Origin: Actinomadura rudentiformis
Lineage (GTDB): Bacteria > Actinomycetota > Actinomycetes > Streptosporangiales > Streptosporangiaceae
Assembly (NCBI RefSeq): GCF_008923185.1
Contig: NZ_WBMT01000003.1
Coordinates: forward strand, 62,001 to 126,000
DNA length: 64,000 nucleotides
Reading direction: 5' to 3'
Every line of letters starts with the position of its first letter. Position 1 is the first letter of the stretch. The notes below the pieces were generated by a model. It had not been told where the DNA came from and did no database searches. It was given only the letters and a program-made list of their open reading frames with translations. Below are positions 46,667 through 55,572 of this stretch, in pieces. The position numbers and the translations under genes were made by a program.

Positions 46667-46867
46667 GTGGAAAGCACGAGCGAGCGTCTGCTCACCCCAG
46701 GAGAGGTCGCAGCCCTCTTCCGGGTCGATCCCAAGACCGTGACGCGCTGGGCCGCGGCCGGCAGGATCAGCAGCATCCGCACTCCCGGCGGGCACCGCCG
46801 TTTCCGCGAGTCCGAAGTACACGCGCTGCTGCGCGGGGAAGAGCCGGTAGCCGAGCACGTGCGCTGA
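46667..46867 (+). CDS. bldC: BldC-type MerR-like developmental regulator
   Basis: 66-residue protein, a MerR-type winged-helix DNA-binding domain without an effector domain. LLTPGEVAALFRVDPKTVTR followed by WAAAGRISSIRTPGGHRRFR is nearly the Streptomyces BldC sequence and length. BldC binds direct repeats cooperatively and times sporulation. GTG 46667 follows GGGGGAG. Monocistronic. Confidence 0.9.
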   Translation: MESTSERLLTPGEVAALFRVDPKTVTRWAAAGRISSIRTPGGHRRFRESEVHALLRGEEPVAEHVR

Positions 46868-46941
46868 GCACCTGAGACCCGACTCGGTCCGCCCTTCCCC
46901 CGCGGCGGCCCTCTTCTCCTTCACCGCCAAGACCTCATCCC

Positions 46942-47208
46942 TCACCGGGACTGGTCGTCCCTGCCCGCCTTCCACTCCTCGAACTGACGGAGCAGGTCGG
47001 CGTCCCCGTCGCGCCAGCCGCGGCGCTTCTCCTCCAGCTCCGCCTCGGTCAGTGACTGGCCGAGCAGCCGGTCGTAGTCGGGGTCGCCGGGGCCGATCTC
47101 CACGTACGCCTGGGCGATGATCCGTCCCTCGTCCGTGCCCTCGTCGGGGTTGAGCAGAACGCTCTGGGGCACCCGGAGCGTTCCGTCGGGTAGCCGGATC
47201 ACGTACAT
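46942..47208 (-). CDS. Hypothetical small acidic protein
   Basis: 88 residues: beta-rich start MYVIRLPDGTLRVPQSVLLN, then an acidic helical half (SLTEAELEEKRRGWRDGDAD). ATG 47206-47208 follows AAGGTGAT. It lies 85 bp after the metallopeptidase-like gene on the same strand and may be its partner. No family recognised. Confidence 0.55.
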   Translation of the reverse strand: MYVIRLPDGTLRVPQSVLLNPDEGTDEGRIIAQAYVEIGPGDPDYDRLLGQSLTEAELEEKRRGWRDGDADLLRQFEEWKAGRDDQSR

Positions 47209-47263
47209 CGTCGATCACCTTCGGTGCTGGTCGTGCAGCCTTGAGGTTCCGTTCGGGGTTTCC

Positions 47264-47299
47264 ATCGCTGGTCCGTCAGATATCGCTGGTCCGTCAGAT
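47264..47299 (-). repeat. 18-bp tandem duplication at a stop codon
   Basis: ATCGCTGGTCCGTCAGAT occurs twice in perfect tandem (47264-47281 and 47282-47299). The second copy contains the terminal ATC TGA of the gene ending at 47294. Confidence 0.85.
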
Positions 47300-48238
47300 T
47301 CCGTATCTTCGGTTGAAGAAGAGCATGACGTCGAGGGCGGCGCGAATGTTGCCGGCGAGCATATCGACCAGGGCGGGTCGCTGCCGGGCGGAGATCGCGG
47401 CGAACGCGTCGGCGAAGAACTCCCGGCGGCCGAGATCATCCGGCTGCAGGTGGAAATCGCTGGCGAGGAACGGCCGGCACTGGTCGTACAACGCCCGGAA
47501 CGCCGGGCTGTCGGACTGCCAGCCGCCGTCCCCGCCGTCGATGTCGTCGAGGGCGTGGCCGACCTCGTGCATCATCACGTCGGGGGTGGGTGAGGGGCGG
47601 TCCCCCACCACGATCTTCCGGTCGCCGTACGCGCCGGCGCAGATGTCCCAGGTCGCGCGGCCGGACGGCAGCGGCCGGTCGCGCAGATGACCCATGTCGT
47701 CGAGCTGCGGGACGCCGCCCGGGCCCACGTAGATGCCGTCGAGCCCGCTCGCCAGCTTTTCCTTGAGCGAGTCGGGCAGGCCCGCGAGGCTCTCGACGGC
47801 CCGGACGACCTCGGGGGTCGGCGGGCCCTGCCGGGCGTCCCACTGGCGGTAGAGGATCCCCTCCAGCACGCCACAGTGCAGGCGGCCGTCGGCGGCGGGA
47901 TTCGGCATGCCGGGAGGATGCGGCTCGGCACGCGGCAGCTCGTCGTCGAGCTCGAAGTCACGCCACGAATAGCCGACCGGGCGCGCATCCCTACGGGCGC
48001 CTCCGGGGCGCCGGGGCCCGACCGCGGCGTCGGAGGCCGCGTCGGCCGCGGCCCGCACCGCGAAGTCGTCGTCCCGCCCCGCCTTGCGGAACCTGCCGAA
48101 CCGATCCCGTGGCTGGTTGCTGCGCGGGCGGAACTGCCGGGTCTCCGGACGCTGCCCCGAGTCCGGAGGCGCGGGCGACGGCGAATACGAGGTGTCCCTC
48201 AGTTCCCGGGACTTGCGATGGATGCCTCTGAAGCGCAT
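47294..48238 (-). CDS. HExxH zinc metallopeptidase-like protein
   Basis: 314 residues. The first 100 are basic, low-complexity and likely disordered. The C-terminal 200 hold a zincin-like domain with HEVGH at 224-228 (VMMHEVGHALDD) and a downstream REFFADAFAAI (271-281) whose Glu/Asp could be the third ligand, as in lethal-factor-like (ATLF) domains. No signal peptide or membrane segment is visible, so it is either cytosolic or exported by a specialised route. ATG 48236-48238 follows GAGGAG. Substrate unknown. Confidence 0.65.
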   Translation of the reverse strand: MRFRGIHRKSRELRDTSYSPSPAPPDSGQRPETRQFRPRSNQPRDRFGRFRKAGRDDDFAVRAAADAASDAAVGPRRPGGARRDARPVGYSWRDFELDDELPRAEPHPPGMPNPAADGRLHCGVLEGILYRQWDARQGPPTPEVVRAVESLAGLPDSLKEKLASGLDGIYVGPGGVPQLDDMGHLRDRPLPSGRATWDICAGAYGDRKIVVGDRPSPTPDVMMHEVGHALDDIDGGDGGWQSDSPAFRALYDQCRPFLASDFHLQPDDLGRREFFADAFAAISARQRPALVDMLAGNIRAALDVMLFFNRRYGI

Positions 48239-48352
48239 CGGGCTCCTCTGTCAGCGGGCCCCCCGAATCATCAAGCGCCAGGGCCCCCGTGGCAGGGTAA
48301 GCCGGAACCCGACACCGCGTCATCCCCACGAGTCACGGACTAATCTCAAGGG

Positions 48353-48646
48353 ATGGCGTTTGTGCTGCTCGTGCTCATCCTTGTAGGAGTTTGGCTGTTC
48401 TGCCTCTTCGACGTCCTCGGCACCGATGAGACCGACGTACGGCATCTGCCCAAGTTCGGCTGGTTCCTTGTCGTTCTGCTTGGATCCCTGCTCGGTGCGG
48501 GGGCATGGCTGCTGTGGGGCAGACCACGGCGCGCGCCCGAGGAGGCCGTGTGGCCGCCGCCGGGCGCCTCAGGCGCACCGAAGGGCCCGGACGACGACCC
48601 GGCGTTCCTGGAGGATCTCGAACGCCGCCTGCGCGACGACGAGTGA
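48353..48646 (+). CDS. PLDc N-terminal-domain small membrane protein
   Basis: 97 residues with two membrane helices (VLLVLILVGVWLFCLFDVLG and FGWFLVVLLGSLLGAGAWLL) separated by TDETDVRHLPK, the PLDc_N pattern also found in small signal-peptide-like proteins without a phospholipase domain. The tail is acidic. Convergent with ccsB 25 bp away. Confidence 0.8.
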   Translation: MAFVLLVLILVGVWLFCLFDVLGTDETDVRHLPKFGWFLVVLLGSLLGAGAWLLWGRPRRAPEEAVWPPPGASGAPKGPDDDPAFLEDLERRLRDDE

Positions 48647-48671
48647 GATCCTGCTCACATACGTACGAGGC

Positions 48672-49688
48672 TTACGCGTACGAGTGCAGGCCGGAGAACA
48701 TGTAGTTCACACCGAAGAAGTTGAACAGCAGGCACCCGAACGCGACGAGCGAGAGGATCGCTGCCTTGCGTCCGCGCCACCCGGCGGTCGCCCGCGCGTG
48801 CAGGTAGGCCGCGTACGCGATCCAGGTGATGAACGACCAGATCTCCTTGGGGTCCCAGCCCCAGTAGCGGCCCCACGCCTCGTCCGCCCAGATGGCGCCC
48901 ATGATGATCGCGGCGGTCCAGATCGGGAACGCGAACATGGTGACGCGCAGCGCCAGCCGGTCGAGATTGTCGGCCGATGGCACCCGGGCGAGGAAGCCGC
49001 CCGCCGCGTCGGAGGGCGCGAGCCTGGGGCCGTCGGCACCCGCCGCCACCGCCACCCGGGCCTCCTGGCGCGCCTTGAACAGGTACAGGATGGTCGAGGC
49101 GCCGGCGACGGTGAACGCGCCGGTCGCGATGATGGCGGCGCTGACGTGGATGGCGATCCAGTACGAGTTGAGGGCGGGCACGAGCGGGCCGACCTTGTCG
49201 TACAGCCAGATGTTGGCGATGCCGAGGGCGATCACCGCGGCGAGCATGACGAACGCGCCGAGGAAGCGGGCCTTGTAGCGGAACATCACGACGAGGTAGG
49301 CGCTCACGGCGGCGAACGCGATGGCGGTGAGGAACTCGTACATGTTGCCCCACGGCCAGCGTTCGGCGGCCAGCCCGCGGGTCACCATGAATCCCAGGTG
49401 CGCACCCCAGCCGAGGACGTTCAGCAGGACCGCCAGCCGCCCCCAGTCGCGGCTCTCGGGCTCTTCCTCGGTGGCGGCGCTCTTGGCGGGCGTGTCGTCG
49501 GCCACTTCGGCGCCGCCGGCGCCGACGAGGACCTTGGCCTCGGCCTCGGTCCTGGCCTCGGCTCGCCGCCTCGGCCCGAAGCCCAGATCGGCCGCGTAGG
49601 CGACCATGGCGACGATGTAGAGCACGACAGTGCTCAGCATGAGCTTGTCGCTCAGTTCCGCGAGGTCGGCAGTGCTCACCCTCGTCAC
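48672..49688 (-). CDS. ccsB: Cytochrome c biogenesis protein CcsB/ResC
   Basis: 338-residue membrane protein of system II cytochrome c maturation, the heme-handling partner of ResB. About eight helices; the Trp-rich heme motif is WADEAWGRYWGWDPKEIWSF in the C-terminal half, with His in WGAHLGFMVTRG and AIHVSAAI. GTG 49686-49688 overlaps the resB stop; a second GTG three codons on is possible. Last gene of the operon. Confidence 0.93.
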   Translation of the reverse strand: MTRVSTADLAELSDKLMLSTVVLYIVAMVAYAADLGFGPRRRAEARTEAEAKVLVGAGGAEVADDTPAKSAATEEEPESRDWGRLAVLLNVLGWGAHLGFMVTRGLAAERWPWGNMYEFLTAIAFAAVSAYLVVMFRYKARFLGAFVMLAAVIALGIANIWLYDKVGPLVPALNSYWIAIHVSAAIIATGAFTVAGASTILYLFKARQEARVAVAAGADGPRLAPSDAAGGFLARVPSADNLDRLALRVTMFAFPIWTAAIIMGAIWADEAWGRYWGWDPKEIWSFITWIAYAAYLHARATAGWRGRKAAILSLVAFGCLLFNFFGVNYMFSGLHSYA

Positions 49689-51415
49689 TCCTCAGATTCG
49701 GTTGCCGAAGCGGCGGCCTGATCGTTGCTTGCCTTGTCGCCGGCGGCCTGATCGGTGCTTGCGTTGTCGTCGCCGGACTTGTCTGTGCCGGGCTTGTCCT
49801 GCTCGCCGCGGAGCGCGGCCACGATGTCGTCGAACTCGGAGGTCGGGTTGCCGAGCGTCAGCCCGCCGACCTCGACCACGGTACGCCCGTCCTCTCCGGC
49901 GGTCGCACGGACCCACACCCTGCGGCGGCGGACCATGAAGGAGGCGACCACGCCCGCGATCGCCAGGATCGCCGCGATCAGCGCCGGCATCCGGCCCGGG
50001 TCGCGGTTGACCGAGAGGCTCGCCCACTCCCTGAGGCCTTCGAACCTGACGCTCCCGGCGCCGTTCGGGAGCGTGAACGTCTCCCCGGGCTTCATGATCT
50101 TCTGGCCGTCCCGGCCGAGGGGCTGCAGCGTCTTGCCGATGCCTTCGAGCTTGTAGACCGACTGCGGGGTGCCGGAGTCCAGGCCCAGATCACCCTTGAA
50201 CGAGGAGATCGTGATCATCGGATTGAGCGGCGCGGGGAAGGCGGACACGATCTGCTTCTGGTCCGGGGTGGCCACCGCGGTCGGCCACAGGATGGCGTAG
50301 AAGGCCAGCTGGTCCGGCTCGGCGTCGGGGACCTTGATCACACCCTCGGCCGTCTGGTTGCGGTTCTCCATCTGGAGGAAGGGCACCGCGTCCCGGAAGG
50401 CGACGTTGCCCTTGGCGTCGCGCACCGTGAAGACGGGCGAGTAGCCGTGGTTGAGCAGGTAGACCTTGGCGCCGCCCACCTTCAGGGGGTGGTTGACCTT
50501 CAGGTCGTACGACTTCTCCGGTGAGGTCGGCGTCTCGCGATAGCGCACCTTGGCCAGGTAGTCGGTGGCCTGGCCGCGCTTGGCCCCCTGCGTCTCGTAC
50601 GTCGCCCTGAAGTCGTCGAGGGTCATGGTGAACGGCGGCAGATCGTCCGAGTCGAACTCGCGCCCCGGCATGAACTGGTCGTACCGCGACAACGAGTTGG
50701 CGAAGGTGTTTCCCTCCGTCAGCAGCACATTGCCCCGGTAGCCGAACGACGAGCCGAGGCCGAGCGCGAACAGCAGCGCCAGCAGGGCGAGGTGGAAGAC
50801 CAGGTTGCCGGTCTCCCCCAGGTAGCCCTTCTCTGCCGCGACCGAGCTCTTGCCCCTGCCGTTCTCGTCGGCTCCGTCTGCCACGTCCACACGAAAGCGG
50901 CGCCCGCGCAGCAGCTTGCGCGCCTCCTCCAGGACCTCGTCCGGCTCGGCGTCCGTCTCGTACGACTCGGACTGCGGCAGCCGCATCAAGTTGCGAGGCG
51001 CGGCCGGCGGGCGGGCGCGCATCGCGCGGTAGTGCTTGAACGCTCGCGGGATCACACACCCCGCGAGCGACACGAAGAGCAGGATGTAGATCGCCGCGAA
51101 CCACGGCGCGCCGAAGACGTCGAACAGGGAGAACCTGTCCAGCCACGGCGCGAGCGACGCGTGGTCGGTGAAGTACTGGTCGACCTTCTCCGGGGCCTGC
51201 GGTCGTTGCGGCAGGATCGAGCCCGGCACGGCGCCCAGCGCGACCAGGAAGAGCAGGATCAGCGCCGTGCGCATCGTGGTGAGCTGGCGCCAGAACCAGC
51301 GCAGCCACCCGATCGGGCCCAGCCCCTTGGGCCGCGGCGTCTCCTCGGCGGCCTGCCGCTCCGGGGGCGCCGCGACGCCGGGTTCGATTTCGGTGGCGCT
51401 GTCGGTGTCGTTCAT
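49685..51415 (-). CDS. resB: Cytochrome c biogenesis protein ResB
   Basis: 576-residue ResB. N-terminal helices with RTALILLFLVALGAVPGSIL and PWFAAIYILLFVSLAGCVIP, a large extracytoplasmic domain, a final helix (ALIAAILAIAGVVASFMV) and a cytoplasmic Asp/Ala-rich tail with repeats (STDQAAGDKASNDQAAA). Holds and delivers heme with CcsB to apocytochrome c. It begins 1 bp after the ccdA stop. Confidence 0.93.
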   Translation of the reverse strand: MNDTDSATEIEPGVAAPPERQAAEETPRPKGLGPIGWLRWFWRQLTTMRTALILLFLVALGAVPGSILPQRPQAPEKVDQYFTDHASLAPWLDRFSLFDVFGAPWFAAIYILLFVSLAGCVIPRAFKHYRAMRARPPAAPRNLMRLPQSESYETDAEPDEVLEEARKLLRGRRFRVDVADGADENGRGKSSVAAEKGYLGETGNLVFHLALLALLFALGLGSSFGYRGNVLLTEGNTFANSLSRYDQFMPGREFDSDDLPPFTMTLDDFRATYETQGAKRGQATDYLAKVRYRETPTSPEKSYDLKVNHPLKVGGAKVYLLNHGYSPVFTVRDAKGNVAFRDAVPFLQMENRNQTAEGVIKVPDAEPDQLAFYAILWPTAVATPDQKQIVSAFPAPLNPMITISSFKGDLGLDSGTPQSVYKLEGIGKTLQPLGRDGQKIMKPGETFTLPNGAGSVRFEGLREWASLSVNRDPGRMPALIAAILAIAGVVASFMVRRRRVWVRATAGEDGRTVVEVGGLTLGNPTSEFDDIVAALRGEQDKPGTDKSGDDNASTDQAAGDKASNDQAAASATESEE

Positions 51416-51416
51416 C

Positions 51417-52166
51417 TCAAATCACCGGTTCGAAGCCGCTGATCCACGACTTCAGCTGGATGGTCAGGTCGCTCCACACGCCGGTCACCAGCAGCAACCC
51501 GATCACGACGAGCATGCCGCCGCCGATGCGCATGACCAGCCGGTAGTGCCGCTTGACCGCCCCGAAGGTCCCGAGGGCCCGCCGGTACGCCAGCGCGGTG
51601 ATCACGAAGGGAAGGCCGAGTCCCAAGCAGTACGCCAGCGACAGTAGCGCGCCGCGGCCCGCGCTCGCCTCGGTGATGGACAGCGCCTGGACGGCGCCGA
51701 GCGTCGGGCCGATGCAGGGCGTCCAGCCGACGCCGAACAGCACGCCCAGCAGCGGCGCGCCCACCAGCCCGGCCTCAGGGAGCCTCCCGGACTTCACGGT
51801 CCGCTGGAGCCCCGGCACGAAACCCATGAACGCCAGCCCGAACACGATCGTGACGCCCCCGAGCACCCGGGTGATCGGGTCCTGGTACTCCAGCAGCCAG
51901 CGCCCGAGCCCGCCGAACACCATCCCGTAGCTCACGAAGACCAGGGTGAAGCCCGCGATGAAGAGCGCGGCCCCCGCCACCAGCCGTCCGCGCCGCTGAT
52001 CGGCCAGGTCCGCCCCGCTCATGCCGGTCACGTACGAGAGGTAGCCGGGCACGAGCGGCAGCACGCACGGCGAGGCGAACGAGACCAGCCCGGCCAGGGC
52101 GGCCAGCGGCGCGGCCAGCAGCAACGACCCGCTGGTGACGGTCTCGCCGACCGCGGCCGCGATCAT
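51417..52166 (-). CDS. ccdA: Cytochrome c biogenesis protein CcdA
   Basis: 249-residue membrane protein with six helices. Redox Cys are in VSFASPCVLPLVPGYLSY and VGWTPCIGPTLGA. It passes electrons to the TlpA/ResA-like thioredoxin to keep apocytochrome c reduced. Its ribosome site (GCGGAG, 8 nt before ATG 52164-52166) is part of a 23-bp unit repeated five times upstream. Confidence 0.95.
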   Translation of the reverse strand: MIAAAVGETVTSGSLLLAAPLAALAGLVSFASPCVLPLVPGYLSYVTGMSGADLADQRRGRLVAGAALFIAGFTLVFVSYGMVFGGLGRWLLEYQDPITRVLGGVTIVFGLAFMGFVPGLQRTVKSGRLPEAGLVGAPLLGVLFGVGWTPCIGPTLGAVQALSITEASAGRGALLSLAYCLGLGLPFVITALAYRRALGTFGAVKRHYRLVMRIGGGMLVVIGLLLVTGVWSDLTIQLKSWISGFEPVI

Positions 52167-52167
52167 G

Positions 52168-52282
52168 GGCTCGCTCCGCGCCGTATCACTGGCTCACTCC
52201 GCGCCGTATCACTGGCTCACTCCGCGCCGTATCACTGGCTCACTCCGCGCCGTATCACTGGCTCACTCCGCGCCGTATCACT
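52168..52282 (-). repeat. Five tandem 23-bp units between tlpA and ccdA
   Basis: Minus-strand unit AGTGATACGGCGC followed by GGAGTGAGCC; copies at 52168, 52191, 52214, 52237 and 52260 (the 52168 copy has one G/A difference). The copy at 52260-52282 includes the tlpA stop TGA. Each unit carries GGAG, and the copy nearest ccdA is its ribosome site. No spacer diversity, so not CRISPR. Confidence 0.95.
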
Positions 52283-52871
52283 TCTCGGCCGCGACCTTGG
52301 CGACGAGCGGGCCCAGCTTGGAGTAGGTCGTCGCACCCACGATGCGGGCGGCGACCCGGCCCTGCCGATCGAGGATCAGCGTGCTGGGGATCGCGTTCGG
52401 CGGCACGTCGCGGAAGGCGAGCGTGATCTGCCCGCTCTCGTCGAACAGGCTCGGGTAGGAGATCTTGAACTTGCGTTCGAAGGCCTTGGCGTTGTCGCGG
52501 CTGTCCTTGAACCCGACGCCGACGAACTCCACGCCCTTGGCCTTGTTCTCCTTGTAGACCTGCTCCAAGGAGGGCGCCTCGCCCCGGCAGGGGGCGCACC
52601 ACGAGGCCCAGAAGTTGACCACGGTGACCTTGCCGCGAAGCTCGGCGAGCTTGAGGGGCTTGCCCTCCAGCGTCGTGCCCTCCGCCTGCGGGGCGGCCTT
52701 GCGGTCGGCGACCTTGATCTCCTGCGCGTTGCCGTCGCCCCCGACGAAGCGGTTGCCGCTCCCGTCGGGACCCGACGCCGACGATCCCGCGCAGCCCGCC
52801 AGCGCCGTGGACGAAGCGACCGACAGGGCGACCACGGCGGCGAACAGCCCGGGGGAGGTGCGGGGGTTCAA
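52278..52871 (-). CDS. tlpA: TlpA/ResA-like thiol-disulfide oxidoreductase
   Basis: 197-residue lipoprotein with lipobox LAGC (Cys27) and a thioredoxin domain with WCAPC (Cys92, Cys95) in VTVVNFWASWCAPCRGEAPS. Acts outside the membrane to reduce heme-binding Cys of apocytochrome c. The start is TTG 52869-52871 with AGGAGG 7 nt before. Upstream lies a perfect ACTACA/TGTAGT dyad. Confidence 0.93.
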   Translation of the reverse strand: MNPRTSPGLFAAVVALSVASSTALAGCAGSSASGPDGSGNRFVGGDGNAQEIKVADRKAAPQAEGTTLEGKPLKLAELRGKVTVVNFWASWCAPCRGEAPSLEQVYKENKAKGVEFVGVGFKDSRDNAKAFERKFKISYPSLFDESGQITLAFRDVPPNAIPSTLILDRQGRVAARIVGATTYSKLGPLVAKVAAEK

Positions 52872-52885
52872 CGGACCCTCCTACA

Positions 52886-52900
52886 ACTACAGCTTGTAGT
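52886..52900. promoter_or_regulatory. BlaI/MecI-like dyad upstream of tlpA
   Basis: ACTACAGCTTGTAGT is a perfect 6-3-6 inverted repeat within the 48-bp gap between the phosphatase stop and tlpA, just before the tlpA ribosome site. ACTACA/TGTAGT arms recall BlaI/MecI/CopY operators. A promoter would have to lie inside the phosphatase gene; alternatively the dyad acts on the mRNA. Confidence 0.45.
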
Positions 52901-52919
52901 ACTCAATGTAGCGGCCGGG

Positions 52920-53561
52920 TCAGGCGCCTGCGACACTGGGGCCCTTGGCGATCCCGGCGGCGGGCTCGTGGTAGGAGACCTCCACCAGCCGGCTGCCCTC
53001 GAAGGCCAGGGACGTGACGCTGGCCAGATCGCACTGGCGCTTCGCGGGATGGTGCCACAACCGCCGGTGCTCGGCCCGCAGCCGCAGGACCCAGACGGGC
53101 AGCTGGTGGCTGACGCAGACGGCCTCGTGCCCGCTGGCGGTGTCCCTCGCCCGGATCACCGCGGCCTTCATCCGGGCGGCGACCTCCTTGTAGGGCTCGC
53201 CCCAGGAGGGGCGGAGCGGGTTCAGCAGGTAACGCCAGTGCTCCGGCCGCTTCAGCGAGCCCGACCCCACCCCGAACGTCATCCCCTCGAAGTGGTTGTC
53301 GGCCTCGATGAGCCGGTCGTCCACCGTCACCGGCACATCGAGCGCGTCCGCCAGCGGCGCCGCCGTCTCCAGCGCGCGCTGCATCGGCGATGAGAACACC
53401 GCCGTGACGTCCCGCTCGGCGAACCACCTGGCTGCGGCCTTGGCCATGAGGATCCCGTCCTCACTCAGCCGGTACCCCGGCAGCCGCCCGTACAGCACAC
53501 CCTCAGGGTTGTGCACCTCACCGTGCCGCAGCAGGTGAACGATCGTCTTATCAGCAGTCAT
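52920..53561 (-). CDS. Histidine phosphatase family protein
   Basis: 213-residue phosphoglycerate-mutase-like phosphatase. Phosphohistidine motif VHLLRHGEVHNPEGVLYGR (His12), catalytic helix AVFSSPMQRALETA and C-terminal AVCVSHQLPVWVLRLRAEHR. Genes of this type commonly sit between hemL and tlpA/ccdA in actinobacteria. Substrate unknown; probably not a glycolytic enzyme. Confidence 0.88.
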   Translation of the reverse strand: MTADKTIVHLLRHGEVHNPEGVLYGRLPGYRLSEDGILMAKAAARWFAERDVTAVFSSPMQRALETAAPLADALDVPVTVDDRLIEADNHFEGMTFGVGSGSLKRPEHWRYLLNPLRPSWGEPYKEVAARMKAAVIRARDTASGHEAVCVSHQLPVWVLRLRAEHRRLWHHPAKRQCDLASVTSLAFEGSRLVEVSYHEPAAGIAKGPSVAGA

Positions 53562-53638
53562 GGCGTCGCCAGGTTACCCGCGCGCCCCTTGTGTACCCGC
53601 CCCCGACCTCACCCCCCGGCCACCCCGCCACATGAGAC

Positions 53639-54919
53639 CTACGAGCGGATGATCTCTATCTGGCGGTCCGGGCGGAGGGCCTCACGGGTGTCGGGCGGGC
53701 AGGCGGGGAGGGTGACGGTGACCACCAGGCCTCCGCCCGGGCGTGGGCTCGCGGCTATCCGGCCCGAGTGGGCGCCGACGATGGAACGGACGATCGAGAG
53801 GCCGAGACCGGCGCCCTTGGGGGTGACCAGGCGGTCGCTGTCGAAGCGGTGGAAGGGCTCGAACAGCGCGGGGATCTCGTAGGGCGGGACGGCGGGACCC
53901 GAGTTGCTGACGGTCAGCTCGACCTGGCCGGCGTCGGCGCGGCTGGTCACCTCCACCCAGCCGCCGGGACCGGAGTTGTGCCGGATGCCGTTCTCGACGA
54001 GGTTCTGGACGAGGCGTTCCAGCAGGAGGGCGTCGCCTGAGGTGAGGGCCTCGCCGGGCTCCTCCCGGACGGTGATCTCGGCGTGCGCCGCCTCGCGGGC
54101 GGTCTGGGCGGTGACGTGGCCGACGACGTCCGCCAGGTCGACCGGGGCACGGTCGGTGATCTCGTTCTCGGATCTGGCCAGCAGCAGGAGGCCGCCGATC
54201 AGGCGTTCGTGCCGGGAGTTGATCTCCAGCAGGGTCTCGCCCAGCTGGATGACGTCGGGCGAGGCCGTCTTGCGGTGCATGGCGACCTCGACCAGGGCGC
54301 GGCCCAGCGTGAGCGGGGTCCGCAGCTCGTGCGAGGCGTTGGCGACGAAGCGGCGCTGCCCGTCGAAGGACCGGTCGAGCCGTTCGACCATGGTGTCGAA
54401 GGTGTCGGCGAGCTCCTTGACCTCGTCGTTCGGGCCGCGGAGCGCGATCCGTTCATGCAGGTTGTGGTCGGCGGCGGGCGCGCTCGCGATGCGCCGCGCG
54501 GTGTCGGTGACCTTGTGCAGCGGGGCGAGCATGCGACCGGCGATGAGCCAGCCGAAGCCCACCGCCAGCCCGCCGACCGCCACCAACGCCAGCCCGCCCT
54601 GCGTGACCAGGGAGGTCACGGCGGCGTCGTGCAGCTTGTCCCGCTCCGCCTTGAGGAAACGGTCCATATCGGGGGAGATGAGCCGGTCTTCCGGGCGCAC
54701 CGCGTTCGGTGGTTGCGGCGCCACCGTGGTCCTCTCGCCGGACGGGTCCGACTTGGTGATCGCGAGGAACTTCTGGCCGCGCTGGGCGAGCTGCTGGTCG
54801 AAGAGGACGTAGGTGACGCCGAGCAGCAGCAGCCCGGCGACGAAGAACAGCCCGCCGTAGGTCAGCGTGAGCCGTGCGCGGAGAGAGAGACGGCGTTGCC
54901 GCAGGCGCTTCAGCTTCAT
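53639..54919 (-). CDS. Sensor histidine kinase
   Basis: 426-residue kinase with two membrane helices (about 18-40 and 101-127), a short outer loop, HAMP (128-182), dimerisation His197 in FVANASHELRTPL, and an ATPase with LVQNLVENGIRHN and GAGLGLSIVRSIVGAHSG. ATG overlaps the response regulator stop. Divergent from the lipoprotein-transporter cassette, so it probably controls it in response to an envelope stimulus. Confidence 0.92.
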   Translation of the reverse strand: MKLKRLRQRRLSLRARLTLTYGGLFFVAGLLLLGVTYVLFDQQLAQRGQKFLAITKSDPSGERTTVAPQPPNAVRPEDRLISPDMDRFLKAERDKLHDAAVTSLVTQGGLALVAVGGLAVGFGWLIAGRMLAPLHKVTDTARRIASAPAADHNLHERIALRGPNDEVKELADTFDTMVERLDRSFDGQRRFVANASHELRTPLTLGRALVEVAMHRKTASPDVIQLGETLLEINSRHERLIGGLLLLARSENEITDRAPVDLADVVGHVTAQTAREAAHAEITVREEPGEALTSGDALLLERLVQNLVENGIRHNSGPGGWVEVTSRADAGQVELTVSNSGPAVPPYEIPALFEPFHRFDSDRLVTPKGAGLGLSIVRSIVGAHSGRIAASPRPGGGLVVTVTLPACPPDTREALRPDRQIEIIRS

Positions 54920-55572
54920 CGGATCCGGTACCCCACTCCCTTGACGGTCTCGACCACGGGCGGGTCGGCGAGCTTGCGGCGCAGCTTGAGGATGGTGAGC
55001 CGGACGGCGCCGGTGAACGGGTCGGCATGCTCGTCCCACGCCTTCTCCAGCAGCCGTTCCGCGGAGACGACGGTCCCCTCGGCGCGGAGCAGCTCCGCCA
55101 GCACGGCGAACTCCTTCCGGGCCAGCGGAACGTAGCGCCCGTCCCGGAACACCTCCCGGCGCGCCGGATCCAGCGTGATGCCGGCGCGGCGCAGCACCGG
55201 CGGCGCGGCAGGGCGGGACCGGCGGCCGAGCGCCTGTACGCGGGCGGCCAGTTCGGGGAAGGCGAAGGGCTTGGTGAGGTAGTCGTCCGCGCCGATCCCG
55301 AGACCCTCGACCCGGTCGGTGACCTCGGCGGCGGCGGTCAGCATGAGGACGCGGACCACCGACTCCGCCTCGGCGAGCTCCCGGCAGACCTCGTCCCCGT
55401 GCACGAGCGGCAGGTCACGGTCCAGGACGACGACGTCGTAGTCGTTGACCGCGACCCGTTCGAGCGCCGCCGCCCCGTCGTAGGCGAGATCGACCGCGTG
55501 CGCCTCGTCCCGCAGCCACTCGGCGATCGCGTCCGCGAGCAACCGCTCGTCCTCCACCACCAGCACCCGCAT
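54916..55572 (-). CDS. OmpR-family response regulator
   Basis: 218 residues: receiver domain with phospho-acceptor Asp51 (VVVLDRDLPLVHG) and Lys in YLTKPFAF, then a winged-helix DNA-binding domain (VPLARKEFAVLAELLRAEGT and LTILKLRRKLADPPVVETVK). First gene of the pair with the kinase at 54919. Confidence 0.92.
   Translation of the reverse strand: MRVLVVEDERLLADAIAEWLRDEAHAVDLAYDGAAALERVAVNDYDVVVLDRDLPLVHGDEVCRELAEAESVVRVLMLTAAAEVTDRVEGLGIGADDYLTKPFAFPELAARVQALGRRSRPAAPPVLRRAGITLDPARREVFRDGRYVPLARKEFAVLAELLRAEGTVVSAERLLEKAWDEHADPFTGAVRLTILKLRRKLADPPVVETVKGVGYRIR

Noticed and set aside
52168..52282. CRISPR array
   Set aside because: Units are directly tandem with no spacers.
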